A model generated the notes under the pieces. That model was not told the origin of the DNA. It searched no databases and saw only the letters and a list, made by a program, of their open reading frames with translations. From Schleiferiaceae bacterium (GTDB taxonomy: Bacteria > Bacteroidota > Bacteroidia > Flavobacteriales > Schleiferiaceae): 20,778 bases of DNA. The stretch lies in the NCBI GenBank assembly GCA_025210575.1, contig JAOARK010000013.1, positions 1 to 20,778 of the forward strand. The letters are read 5' to 3'. Position numbers and translations under genes: made by a program. Shown one piece after another: positions 1 to 7,835 of the stretch (position 1 is the first letter of the stretch; each line of letters opens with the position of its first letter).

Positions 1-1
1 C

Positions 2-1015
2 CTATTGCTTGCTGCTTCGGCTTTAGTATTTATTTCATGTGGAAGTGAAGAACCTAAAAAAGAGGTTGAATCACAAAAGGAAACAAGAGCCTATAAATCG
101 ATGAAGATCGCATTTGGTTCCTGTAATGATGAGGATGAGCCTAGCCCAATTTTCGAATCAATTGCCAATCAAGAACCTGATCTTTTTATATGGTTAGGTG
201 ATAATGTTTATGCCGACTCAGATGTTCACGACAGCATTATTGCGGCTTATCAAAAACTGGAAGAAGAAGATCACTATCTACGATTTGTAAATACCGGTGT
301 TAAGATAATGGGTACTTGGGATGACCATGATTATGGCCAGAATGATGCCGGTAAAGAATGGGGGATTAAAGATGAAAGTAAAGATGCTTTACTAAACTTT
401 CTAAAAGTAGATGAAGGAGATGATATTCGCTTTAGAGAAGGTGTATTTAACAGTAGATCTTTTGGAGATTATGACGAGATCAAGGTAATCTTATTGGATA
501 CGCGTTATTTCAGAGATTCTTTGGTTGAAGATGAAGATCCGGACAAAAGATACACGGCCAACCCCAAAGGAGATGTGTTAGGAAAGGCACAGTGGGAATG
601 GTTAGAATATGAAATGAGCGACACAAATGCCAAGGTAGTAATTATAGGAAGTTCAATTCAGGTATTGGCTCAAGATCACGGATGGGAAAAATGGGCTAAC
701 TTCCCAACTGCTCAAGAGAAACTAATGACATTGATCAATCAGTCAGCAGCAAAAGTGGTATTGATTAGTGGGGATCGCCATTTTGGAGAGGTATCTAAAG
801 TGATGAGAAAAGAGCCTATTTATGATGTCACTTCAAGTGGATTAAATCATCCTTTTATAGCCGAAGCAGATAGTAATAGATTTAGAGTGGGTCCGGTTAT
901 TAGCCAACAGAACTTTGGCTTATTAAACATTTCATGGCAAGGAGAACATCCACAAATCAATGCCTCTATACGTGGCCTTCAAGATTCATTGTACTACCAA
1001 ATAGATATTGAATAA
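2..1015 (+). CDS. PhoD-like metallophosphatase lipoprotein (5' partial)
   Basis: The gene is cut by the window start. The first in-frame residues are a hydrophobic stretch ending in F-I-S-C, which reads as the tail of a lipoprotein signal peptide with its lipidated Cys, so the true start lies upstream and the in-frame TTG at position 5 is not a start. The mature part shows the PhoD/alkaline phosphatase D metallophosphatase motifs in order: IAFGSC, WLGDNVYAD, GTWDDHDYG and SGDRHFGE, whose Asp, Asn and His residues normally hold the metal pair. PhoD-family enzymes hydrolyse phosphodiesters and phosphomonoesters outside the cytoplasm, and the lipobox suggests an envelope-anchored enzyme. The substrate cannot be read from sequence. 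The stop codon is three bases before tsaE, so the two are probably co-transcribed. It is unrelated in fold to the second phosphatase at 2680-4263. Confidence 0.85.
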   Translation, partial: LLLAASALVFISCGSEEPKKEVESQKETRAYKSMKIAFGSCNDEDEPSPIFESIANQEPDLFIWLGDNVYADSDVHDSIIAAYQKLEEEDHYLRFVNTGVKIMGTWDDHDYGQNDAGKEWGIKDESKDALLNFLKVDEGDDIRFREGVFNSRSFGDYDEIKVILLDTRYFRDSLVEDEDPDKRYTANPKGDVLGKAQWEWLEYEMSDTNAKVVIIGSSIQVLAQDHGWEKWANFPTAQEKLMTLINQSAAKVVLISGDRHFGEVSKVMRKEPIYDVTSSGLNHPFIAEADSNRFRVGPVISQQNFGLLNISWQGEHPQINASIRGLQDSLYYQIDIE

Positions 1016-1018
1016 AAG

Positions 1019-1450
1019 ATGCTCAATTGGCAAGTTGAATCCTTAGATGCGCTGAAGAAGGTAAGTTTAGAAATAGCTGAGCAAATACAAGAGCCTGTTA
1101 TTCTTTTTAAAGGGAATATGGGTGCCGGTAAAACAACTTTAATAAAGGTATTGTGCAGAGTGCTTGGAGTTGAAGATGAGGTAAGCAGCCCAACTTTTTC
1201 TATTGTCAATGAGTATTGGTCAGAGCCAAAAGGAAAGGTTTTTCATTTTGATTTTTACCGATTAGAAGACGAGGATGAGGCTTATGAATTTGGGTTTGAG
1301 GAATATTTATATTCTGGAAACATATGTCTGGTAGAATGGCCTGAAAAAATCAGTAACTTATTGCCTGAAAAATTTGGACTTATTGAGATAGACGAAAATG
1401 ACGGCACGAGAAGTATCAAATTCACTCCTTCAACAACAATCTTACCTTAA
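1019..1450 (+). CDS. tsaE: tRNA threonylcarbamoyladenosine biosynthesis ATPase TsaE
   Basis: TsaE is the small ATPase that works with TsaB and TsaD to make N6-threonylcarbamoyladenosine at position 37 of ANN-decoding tRNAs in the cytoplasm. The 143-residue protein has the usual family length. The P-loop GNMGAGKTT lies at residues 32-40, followed by SPTFSIVNEY, the HFDFYRL segment and the VEWPEK motif, all characteristic of TsaE. The ATG start is three bases after the stop of the PhoD-like gene, and ald follows after 24 bases, suggesting one transcription unit. No other t6A gene is in the window. The identification is firm on motifs and length. Confidence 0.95.
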   Translation: MLNWQVESLDALKKVSLEIAEQIQEPVILFKGNMGAGKTTLIKVLCRVLGVEDEVSSPTFSIVNEYWSEPKGKVFHFDFYRLEDEDEAYEFGFEEYLYSGNICLVEWPEKISNLLPEKFGLIEIDENDGTRSIKFTPSTTILP

Positions 1451-1474
1451 CTTTTTTAACCTTCTCACTTTTCC

Positions 1475-2683
1475 ATGAACGAAGAATTACTGAAAGTATC
1501 TTTTACAGAGCTACTTCCTCAGGAAGAACGTATTGAAGTTCAGCGCAAGAAGCAAAAATTACAAATTGGAGTACCCAAAGAGACTTTTATGCAAGAAAAG
1601 CGTATTGGTCTTTCTCCCGAAGGTGTGCATTTACTGACTAGTAATGGACATGAAGTTGTCATTGAATCTGGAGCTGGATTAGGGGCCCGTTATACCGATA
1701 AGGATTACAGCGATGCAGGTGCCCAAATAGCATACAGCACTAAAGAGGTGTTTGAGAAACAGATCATCTTAAAGATAGAACCACCCAGCGATGAGGAGTT
1801 GGAAATGATGAAAATGGGGCAGACACTGATTTCAGCTTTGCAAGTAAAAACAAGAAGCCAGGCTTATTTTAAATCATTAATGTCAAAAAAGGCGACAGCT
1901 ATAGCTGTTGAAAATATCACTGATGACGAAGGGATGTTACCCATAATGCGTTGCATGAGTGAAATTGCGGGTTCCGCGTCTGTTCAGCTAGGTGCAGAAT
2001 TGTTGACAGGAGAAAATGGTAAAGGCTATTTGTTTGGCGGTATTACGGGTGTACCTCAAACTGAAGTAGTCATTATTGGAGCAGGAACAGTGGGTACCTA
2101 TGCAGCGAAATCGGCTATCGCTTTAGGAGCAAATGTGAAAGTATTTGATACTTCCCTTTCTCGCTTAAAGCGGATGCAACAGTATCTAAAGAGCCCTGTA
2201 TACACTTGTGTTTTGCAGCCTAAACTTTTAGAGAAAGCACTTCGTAGGTGCGATGTTGCCATAGGAGCAATTCGCTCCACTTCGGGCAGAACCCCATGTG
2301 TGGTTACTGAAGAAATGGTTCAGAAGATGAAGGCCAAATCCGTGGTGATTGACATTAGTATAGATCATGGGGGTTGTTTTGAAACCTCAGAAATCACATC
2401 GTTGAGCAATCCTACTTTCGAGAAGTATAACGTTATTCACTATTGTGTTCCCAATATAGCATCGCGCTTTGCACGTACGGCATCATTTGCACTCAGCAAC
2501 ATTTTTGCACCTTTATTGCTCACGATTAGCGATGAAGGTGGAATAGAGGAGACCTTACGCTACCATCCTGAAATTAGAACAGGTTTGTACATGCATAAAG
2601 GTGTTCTAGCTAGTCCTGCTTTGGGCGAATGGTTCGATCTACCGTATAGTCATCCAGATCTCTTTTTTGGAAATATCCATTAA
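1475..2683 (+). CDS. ald: alanine dehydrogenase family protein
   Basis: This 402-residue protein belongs to the alanine dehydrogenase/PNT superfamily. It has the N-terminal IGVPKE and EKRIGLSPEGV segments (Arg43 matches the substrate-binding Arg of Ald), a Rossmann NAD motif VVIIGAGTVGTYAA near residues 195-208, and the SIDHGGCFE and YCVPNIASR segments of the C-terminal half. Classic Ald converts L-alanine and NAD+ to pyruvate, ammonia and NADH. Two features differ. There is an extension of about 27 residues before the fold starts. Aligned from memory without gaps to Mycobacterium tuberculosis Ald, the catalytic Lys75 becomes Glu102 and His96 becomes Gln123; only the Lys two residues before the first site is kept, as Lys100. 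I recall the same KxEPP and ALQxKT segments in other flavobacterial 'Ald' proteins, so this looks like a clade property and not local decay. The activity is therefore less certain than the family. The stop overlaps that of the opposing gene. Confidence 0.85.
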   Translation: MNEELLKVSFTELLPQEERIEVQRKKQKLQIGVPKETFMQEKRIGLSPEGVHLLTSNGHEVVIESGAGLGARYTDKDYSDAGAQIAYSTKEVFEKQIILKIEPPSDEELEMMKMGQTLISALQVKTRSQAYFKSLMSKKATAIAVENITDDEGMLPIMRCMSEIAGSASVQLGAELLTGENGKGYLFGGITGVPQTEVVIIGAGTVGTYAAKSAIALGANVKVFDTSLSRLKRMQQYLKSPVYTCVLQPKLLEKALRRCDVAIGAIRSTSGRTPCVVTEEMVQKMKAKSVVIDISIDHGGCFETSEITSLSNPTFEKYNVIHYCVPNIASRFARTASFALSNIFAPLLLTISDEGGIEETLRYHPEIRTGLYMHKGVLASPALGEWFDLPYSHPDLFFGNIH

Positions 2684-4263
2684 GGCATTAACGCCTTTCT
2701 ACTTTCACCATCAAACTTAGCGTTGTGTTCAAGTTTTAGCAGATCGTAGAGTGTGGGAGCAATATCTTGAACTATGACATTTTTATTTGAGTTACCAGCC
2801 TTAATTCCCTGCCCATAGAGCAAAAATGGTACGTGCGTATCGTAATCATAACCACTTCCATGTGAAGTTCCTGTACTTCTAGATGAAAGCAAATAACCTG
2901 GATTCAATGTGAAAAATAAATCTCCAGCCAACTCTTCGGAATAGGCTTTTTTGAATTTTAAGCAATCCCCTTGTTGACACTCGTTTAGATCTTCTTTAAT
3001 CCACACATTGTTAAAATACTTTCCCTCGCCATATTCAGCAAGCAGCATGGAAATGAAGTACTTTGTGTCTTCAACATCTAAGGAGAGGAACTCCAAAGTG
3101 TCGAGGTTTAGCCAAATTTGGTAGTTTGTCATCTCTTCAATTAAGCTTGATCCCCAAAAAGCTGTGGTAGCACTGTCTAAATACGTTTTAACTTTTTTAG
3201 AGTTTACATATTCCAGAGGATTTGTTGAAGTACCTGGACAGTCTACTACTCCATGATCTGATGTCAGCATTAAAATGTATTCGCCTTCTCCAATATTTTC
3301 ATTCAAATAGTTAAGAAGACGTTCAATTTCCAGATCTAACTTAATGTACATGTCCTCAATTTCTACGCTTCTGGGGCCAAAAGCATGACCTGCGTAGTCT
3401 GTACTCGAAAAACTAATCGATAAAAAATCGGTGATCTCATCAGCACCTAGTTTTTCATTTTCAATCAAATTGAAGGCGAAATCGAGAAGAACCGTATTTC
3501 CATAAGGGGTACTTTTTACAATGCTTTGACCTTTCTCTTCAAGTAGTGATGTAAAGTCATAAGGAAAAACCACCTTTCCAAAGGTGTTTGACTCAACCTT
3601 TCTTTTGTCTTTATCACTAGCTTTATATTCGCCTTTATCCTTACTCAGGTTCCAACCCTTTTTTAAATATTGTTCCGAGTATTTTTTAGAATTGAACTCT
3701 GAAACCCAATTAGGGAGTTTCTTTGAATAGTAGGTACTCGTTACAAAATTGGCATCCTTATCCATCCAAAAAGCACCTGTGGCATTTTGACCGGCTGGGA
3801 GGATCGCTCCTCTGTCTTTTACAGAAACGCCATAAGACTTTGCATTCTTCCCTTGAATTACGTAGTCAGCTAAAGACTTGCTCTTCATGTTTTTGGGTGA
3901 TCTTTTAGAATCGCTGTCTTTGGTGCCAACAGGTTTTACACTTTTATCTAGAGCACAATAAACGGTTTTACCCTTGTTAGGATCATACCAATCATTCGCA
4001 ATTATTTTATGATGAGAAGGATCTTTTCCTGTAAAGATAGTCGCGTGACCAGGCCCTGTATAAGTAGGTATGTAATTGTAATTGCAATTAGTGAATGAAA
4101 ATCCCTCTTGCGTTAAACGATTGAAACCTTCCGTACCAAAATTATATGCATATCGATCTAGCATCTCATATCGCATTTGGTCAACAACAACACATACTAC
4201 CAATTTTGGGTTTTGTGCTAGCAGGTTAAAGGGAATAAAAAGCGCAAGGAGTAGTTTCTTCAT
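2680..4263 (-). CDS. pafA: PafA-like alkaline phosphatase (secreted)
   Basis: This is a type I phosphodiesterase/alkaline phosphatase superfamily enzyme of 527 residues. With the start at 4263 it begins with a signal peptide (MKKLLLALFIPFNLLAQ), which argues for this ATG over the one 36 bases upstream that would overlap the preceding gene. Active-site residues follow the PafA pattern: metal ligand Asp28 in VVVDQMR, nucleophile Thr69 in PTYTGPGH, Asn90 in NDWYD, and the Lys149/Arg151 pair in VKDRG that defines PafA-type monoesterases. The remaining ligands fit STDYAGHAFG, TSDHGV and the late GTSHGSGYDYDTH segment. PafA enzymes release phosphate from organic monoesters in the periplasm, often independently of phosphate supply. 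The gene starts one base after the ABC-F stop, so it is probably expressed from that promoter. Substrate choice is inferred from active-site residues only. Confidence 0.85.
   Translation of the reverse strand: MKKLLLALFIPFNLLAQNPKLVVCVVVDQMRYEMLDRYAYNFGTEGFNRLTQEGFSFTNCNYNYIPTYTGPGHATIFTGKDPSHHKIIANDWYDPNKGKTVYCALDKSVKPVGTKDSDSKRSPKNMKSKSLADYVIQGKNAKSYGVSVKDRGAILPAGQNATGAFWMDKDANFVTSTYYSKKLPNWVSEFNSKKYSEQYLKKGWNLSKDKGEYKASDKDKRKVESNTFGKVVFPYDFTSLLEEKGQSIVKSTPYGNTVLLDFAFNLIENEKLGADEITDFLSISFSSTDYAGHAFGPRSVEIEDMYIKLDLEIERLLNYLNENIGEGEYILMLTSDHGVVDCPGTSTNPLEYVNSKKVKTYLDSATTAFWGSSLIEEMTNYQIWLNLDTLEFLSLDVEDTKYFISMLLAEYGEGKYFNNVWIKEDLNECQQGDCLKFKKAYSEELAGDLFFTLNPGYLLSSRSTGTSHGSGYDYDTHVPFLLYGQGIKAGNSNKNVIVQDIAPTLYDLLKLEHNAKFDGESRKALMP
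2682..2697 (+). terminator. weak hairpin at the ald/pafA convergent ends
   Basis: AAGGC and GCCTT form a 5-bp stem around the loop ATTAAC, starting on the ald stop codon and followed by TTTCTACTTTC. It is the only candidate terminator for ald and lies inside the last codons of the opposing phosphatase gene. The stem is short and the T-tract broken, so it may be inefficient or chance. Confidence 0.3.
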
Positions 4264-4264
4264 C

Positions 4265-6220
4265 TTACAGGTTTTTGAGTTCTGTTTCTTTGGTTTCAAT
4301 ATCCTCAGATAGCATTTCCCATTGGGTCATTGCTTCGTTTAGGTCTTCTTTTTTTTGTTCGTAATCTTCGTAAAAATTAGGTTGGGTGCTTAGCTGCTTA
4401 AATTTTTCAGGGTCTTGTAAATCTCGATCTAAGGATTTTACCTCTTCTTCCAAATCTTCAATGCGTTGCTCTATTTTTTGATGTTTGTTCTTCACCTTTC
4501 GCAACTCTTTTTCCAGTTCTTTTTTACGCTTATAGTTTTCTTTATTACTCGAACTTTCTTTTGGAGTTTCGGCTTTTTTAATGGCTCTTTTTTCTACCTC
4601 TCTTAAGTTATTTACCTGTCTTTGTTCTAAGAAGTATTCTATCCCGCCAAGGTATTGTTTAACGTGTCCTTCTTTAAACTCATATACATTCTCGGCTAGC
4701 CCATCTAAAAAGTCTCTGTCATGTGAAACGATGATCATGGTACCATCATAATTTAATAGAGCCTGTTTTAAGACATCCTTAGAGACTAAATCTAGATGAT
4801 TGGTCGGTTCATCCATTACCAAGAAGTTGATGGGCTGTAAGAGCATCTTACAAATGGCCAATCTACCTCGTTCACCACCACTTAATACACTCACCTTTTT
4901 GTCTACGTCTTCTCCCGTAAACATGAAGCTACCAAGAATTGTACGCGCTTTTTTACGAGTATCCTCGTCAGCGGCATCCTCAATAGTCTGTAATATGGTT
5001 TTCTTTCCATCAAGGCTATCGGCTTGATTTTGGGCATAGTATCCTAACTTTATGTTGTGGCCCTCATGTACAGTACCCTTTTCAAACTCCAATTGATGTG
5101 TTAAGATCTTTACCAAGGTAGATTTACCTTGACCGTTTTGACCAACGAAGGCTACTTTTTGGCCACGAGTGAGCTCAATATTCACTTTGGAGAACACAGT
5201 ATTATCGCCAAAAGACTTGGTGAGATCGTCTGCTTTTGCTACTACCGTTCCTGATCTTGGAGCAGGAGGGAAGCTGAATTTCATTTTTCGTGTATCTTCT
5301 TCATCAATCTCAATACGCTCCATTCGGTCAAGCTTTTTAATCAACGACTGAGCAAATGAGGCTTTTGAAGCTTTAGCTCTAAACTTTTCAATGAGTTGCT
5401 CGGTTTGAGCAATTTCTTTGTCCTGATTTTTCTTTGCTGAAGCTTGTTTTTCACGGATATCATCGCGCAAAGCAAGGTATTTGCTGTACGGTAAATTGTA
5501 ATCGTAGATTCTTCCGAAGGTGATCTCTATGGTTCTATTGGTTACGTTATTTAGAAAAGCACGGTCGTGACTAACAATAATTACCGTAGCGTTTTCTTGT
5601 TTTAGAAACTCTTCAAGCCAAATGATAGATTCAATGTCTAGATGGTTGGTAGGTTCATCCAATAGTAGAAGGTCATTTTTTTGAAGAAGTAGTTTGGCTA
5701 ATTCTATGCGCATTTGCCACCCTCCACTAAACGTTTCAATATTTTGATCAAAGTCTTTTCGTGTAAACCCCAGACCCATTAATACACGTTCTATATCTGC
5801 TTCGTAGGTATACCCGCCAATAAGACTAAATCGTTCTGTGGCCGTATGAAGATCTTCTAAAAGTTTATGGTATTCATCTGATTCATAATCTGTTCTTGTA
5901 GAAATTTCATGGTTGAGCTTTTCAAGTTTTTGCTCAAGCTCAACGATTTCTACAAATGCAGATTTGGTCTCATCCAAGATGGTAATCCCCTTCTTTTGTT
6001 GAATGTCTTGCGTAAGAAATCCTATTTTAGATCCACTAGGTTTCGATATGTTCCCGGCATCTGGGCTTAGCCTTCCGGAAATAATCTTAAGTAAAGTAGA
6101 TTTTCCAGCTCCATTTTTTCCGATTAAGCCAATTCTGTTGCCCTTGTTTACTAGAAAATTGATGTTTTCAAAAAGGCTGAATCCGCCAAAGGAAAGTCCA
6201 ATATTGTTGATTCCGATCAT
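4265..6220 (-). CDS. ABC-F family translation ATPase (Uup/YdiF-like)
   Basis: This soluble twin-cassette ATPase has 651 residues and no membrane segment, so it is an ABC-F protein acting on ribosomes and not a transporter. Cassette 1 has Walker A GKNGAGKST (34-42), signature FSGGW (164-168) and LLLLDEPTNHLD (about 184-195). A charged helical interdomain linker (about 225-320) is the arm that reaches the tRNA exit or P site in this family. Cassette 2 has GQNGQGKST (360-368), LSGGE (446-450) and LVMDEPTNHLD. A Lys/Glu-rich coiled coil of about 90 residues ends the protein, as in Uup. The ATG at 6220 is preferred to the TTG three codons upstream because that TTG is part of a candidate -7 promoter element. 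The individual ABC-F subfamily, and whether it gives antibiotic protection, cannot be decided from motifs. Confidence 0.93.
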   Translation of the reverse strand: MIGINNIGLSFGGFSLFENINFLVNKGNRIGLIGKNGAGKSTLLKIISGRLSPDAGNISKPSGSKIGFLTQDIQQKKGITILDETKSAFVEIVELEQKLEKLNHEISTRTDYESDEYHKLLEDLHTATERFSLIGGYTYEADIERVLMGLGFTRKDFDQNIETFSGGWQMRIELAKLLLQKNDLLLLDEPTNHLDIESIIWLEEFLKQENATVIIVSHDRAFLNNVTNRTIEITFGRIYDYNLPYSKYLALRDDIREKQASAKKNQDKEIAQTEQLIEKFRAKASKASFAQSLIKKLDRMERIEIDEEDTRKMKFSFPPAPRSGTVVAKADDLTKSFGDNTVFSKVNIELTRGQKVAFVGQNGQGKSTLVKILTHQLEFEKGTVHEGHNIKLGYYAQNQADSLDGKKTILQTIEDAADEDTRKKARTILGSFMFTGEDVDKKVSVLSGGERGRLAICKMLLQPINFLVMDEPTNHLDLVSKDVLKQALLNYDGTMIIVSHDRDFLDGLAENVYEFKEGHVKQYLGGIEYFLEQRQVNNLREVEKRAIKKAETPKESSSNKENYKRKKELEKELRKVKNKHQKIEQRIEDLEEEVKSLDRDLQDPEKFKQLSTQPNFYEDYEQKKEDLNEAMTQWEMLSEDIETKETELKNL

Positions 6221-6226
6221 AGGTGT

Positions 6227-6234
6227 CAAATGTA
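6227..6234 (-). promoter_or_regulatory. candidate Bacteroidota -7 element for the ABC-F gene
   Basis: On the minus strand this reads TACATTTG, an exact TAnnTTTG. It ends only six bases before the ATG at 6220, so a transcript from it would be leaderless or nearly so. I see no well-placed TTG for the -33 box, which lowers confidence. Confidence 0.4.
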
Positions 6235-6322
6235 ATTATTGCATCTATTGGATATCTATAGAGAAGTGAAATCTACATGAAATAAATGTGAGTTGAGTTA
6301 CGCTAGCTGATGCCTTAGGTAT

Positions 6323-6330
6323 TAGTTTTG
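6323..6330 (+). promoter_or_regulatory. candidate Bacteroidota -7 element for the DUF983 gene
   Basis: TAGTTTTG matches TAnnTTTG and ends 20 bases before the ATG at 6351. The nearest upstream TTG (6293-6295) leaves a 27-base spacer, longer than usual. The element contains the first base of the GTG at 6330, which argues against using that codon as a start. Confidence 0.45.
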
Positions 6331-6350
6331 TGTCGCTAAAAAGACATAGA

Positions 6351-6731
6351 ATGTTTACAAAAGGATCAAAGGTTTACGGGATTACAAGAATGAAGTGTCC
6401 AAGGTGTCATGAAGGGGATCTTTTTGAATCTAAGAACGCTTATGATTTTAAGAATATGGCGAAAATGCATGAGGAATGTCCTGTTTGTAAACAGAGTTTT
6501 TCGCCTGAGCCTAATTTCTATTATGGAGCCATGTATGTAAGCTATGCCTATTCGGTGGCATTGTTTGTAGCGGTTTATGTTATAAGTGCGGTCTTTTTGG
6601 ATCTTGGTATTTGGGCTACAATTTCTTTGTTGGCTGGTGTATTGTTAGTTCTTTCCCCTTATTTGTTCCGATTATCGAGATCAACTTACATCCACATCTT
6701 TGTGAAGTACGATAAAAATGCTCTAGGCTAA
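6351..6731 (+). CDS. DUF983 family zinc-ribbon membrane protein
   Basis: This 126-residue protein has two Cys pairs, CPRCHEG near the start and CPVCKQ about 35 residues later, which together look like a zinc ribbon. A segment SPEPNFYYGAMYVSYA follows, then two hydrophobic helices (about 62-83 and 87-106). This layout is that of the DUF983 family common in Bacteroidota, whose function is unknown. I chose the ATG at 6351; the GTG at 6330 would add seven residues, but it overlaps a candidate -7 element and the chosen start puts the first Cys motif where the family usually has it. Its stop overlaps the stop of the opposing FAD oxidoreductase by four bases. Confidence 0.88.
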   Translation: MFTKGSKVYGITRMKCPRCHEGDLFESKNAYDFKNMAKMHEECPVCKQSFSPEPNFYYGAMYVSYAYSVALFVAVYVISAVFLDLGIWATISLLAGVLLVLSPYLFRLSRSTYIHIFVKYDKNALG

Positions 6732-7771
6732 TCTTCATTGAATCTTGATATATCCATTTCTGGATGCAGATAATCGTGGTTAAGTAAATAGTTGACCATG
6801 CATTGTGCCAAATAGGGAGCCATTAATATCCCTCTAGAACCAAGCCCATTAAATATGTGCACATTCGGATGGTCCGGGTGTGTTCCTAGAAAAGGGCGTC
6901 TGTCTTTAGTATTGGGTCTAATTCCAGCAGAGTGTTGTTTCAATTCGAATGTGGATGAGGATATTTTGCTCCAGCCGTCTTTCAACTGATTCAGTCCTTC
7001 CTCGGTAGTCTGTTCATTTAATTCATCCCAATTGTAGGTAGCTCCAACTTTATATTCATCATCACCTAAAGGCAGAATAAATTTTCCTCCATTTAACGGG
7101 TGTTTAATGTTGGCTTCCGATCGTACGGTCATCACTTCGCCTTTTGTACAAGCAAAGGGTAGATAAGAAAACCAAGGGTTAAATCTCGCTTGATGTCCTT
7201 CGCAAAATATTATGTGTTTGGCATGGAAATTTTTCCAGGAAATGCTGTCATTCTCAGCATGTATTTCATGGTAGAGTATTTCGTCTTCTTTGTAAGCGTG
7301 TTGTTCAATGAAATAATTTTTACTGCCTTTTAAATACTCTTTCACTTTAATCCTTCCTGATTGTAGAACTCTTCCCAATGCGAAGGGAGCAGCAATTGTA
7401 TTATTGTTATTTTCTTCAATTCCTTTGGCTAGAAGTTCTTTAAAGTTTGGATCTTCAACGAGTGTATGCCAATTGTTCTGTTCTTCGGGAGTATTGAATA
7501 TTCTTCTGACCTGATTTGAATCAATGATCATACGATCAATTCGTTCTTCTATGTTTTGGTAATAGGGCAGAAGCGTTTCTAGCATGAAGTCTGCGTGCCA
7601 TACTTTTTTCATCCTTTTTAAAACAACAGGGTTGTAGAGTCCAGATGCAATCTGTGAGGATGATGAACTGGGATTGTTGTCAATAACACAAACTTTCAGT
7701 TGCTTTTGAATGAGTTGATGGGCCAAGGTAGTTCCAGCTATTCCCTGACCAACAATGAGAAAATCATACAT
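6728..7771 (-). CDS. DAO-family FAD-dependent oxidoreductase
   Basis: The 347-residue protein starts with a Rossmann FAD motif (VGQGIAGTTLAHQL, glycines at 8, 10 and 13) followed by an acidic residue at the end of strand 2 (VCVIDNN). A SQIASGLYNPVV segment and the C-terminal block with GIRPNTKDRRPFLG and FNGLGSRGILMAPYLA are typical of the D-amino-acid oxidase/glycine oxidase/MnmC-C superfamily. Such enzymes oxidise amines or amino acids with FAD, but the substrate cannot be told here. MnmC-type tRNA modification is possible by superfamily only; the methyltransferase half of MnmC is absent. The gene follows gldN on the same strand but is separated from it by an intrinsic terminator, so it may have its own promoter or depend on read-through. 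No signal peptide is visible, so it is probably cytoplasmic. Confidence 0.8.
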   Translation of the reverse strand: MYDFLIVGQGIAGTTLAHQLIQKQLKVCVIDNNPSSSSSQIASGLYNPVVLKRMKKVWHADFMLETLLPYYQNIEERIDRMIIDSNQVRRIFNTPEEQNNWHTLVEDPNFKELLAKGIEENNNNTIAAPFALGRVLQSGRIKVKEYLKGSKNYFIEQHAYKEDEILYHEIHAENDSISWKNFHAKHIIFCEGHQARFNPWFSYLPFACTKGEVMTVRSEANIKHPLNGGKFILPLGDDEYKVGATYNWDELNEQTTEEGLNQLKDGWSKISSSTFELKQHSAGIRPNTKDRRPFLGTHPDHPNVHIFNGLGSRGILMAPYLAQCMVNYLLNHDYLHPEMDISRFNED

Positions 7772-7784
7772 GTTTCGAAAATAG

Positions 7785-7812
7785 AAAAGCCCCGAACGAA
7801 TTCGAGGCTTTT
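7785..7812 (-). terminator. intrinsic terminator of the T9SS operon
   Basis: On the minus strand the sequence after gldN forms AAAAGCC, one mismatch, then CGAA, a four-base loop and the matching right arm, ending in TTTT and followed by CTATTTTC. The stem has 11 pairs and one mismatch. The stem's A and T ends also make it plausible in the other direction, but no + strand gene ends here, so its job is to end gldN transcription ahead of the FAD oxidoreductase. Confidence 0.8.
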
Positions 7813-7835
7813 ACCATATTTTATTTGAAATTCTT

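Noticed and set aside
5..7. TTG as the start codon of the first gene
   Set aside because: The sequence before the lipidation Cys would be too short for a signal peptide with its charged N-region, and the frame is open to the window edge, so the gene simply begins outside.
4082..4312. Open frame on the + strand across the pafA/ABC-F junction
   Set aside because: It lies opposite two well-supported genes, has no family features and uses atypical residue composition; treated as a shadow.
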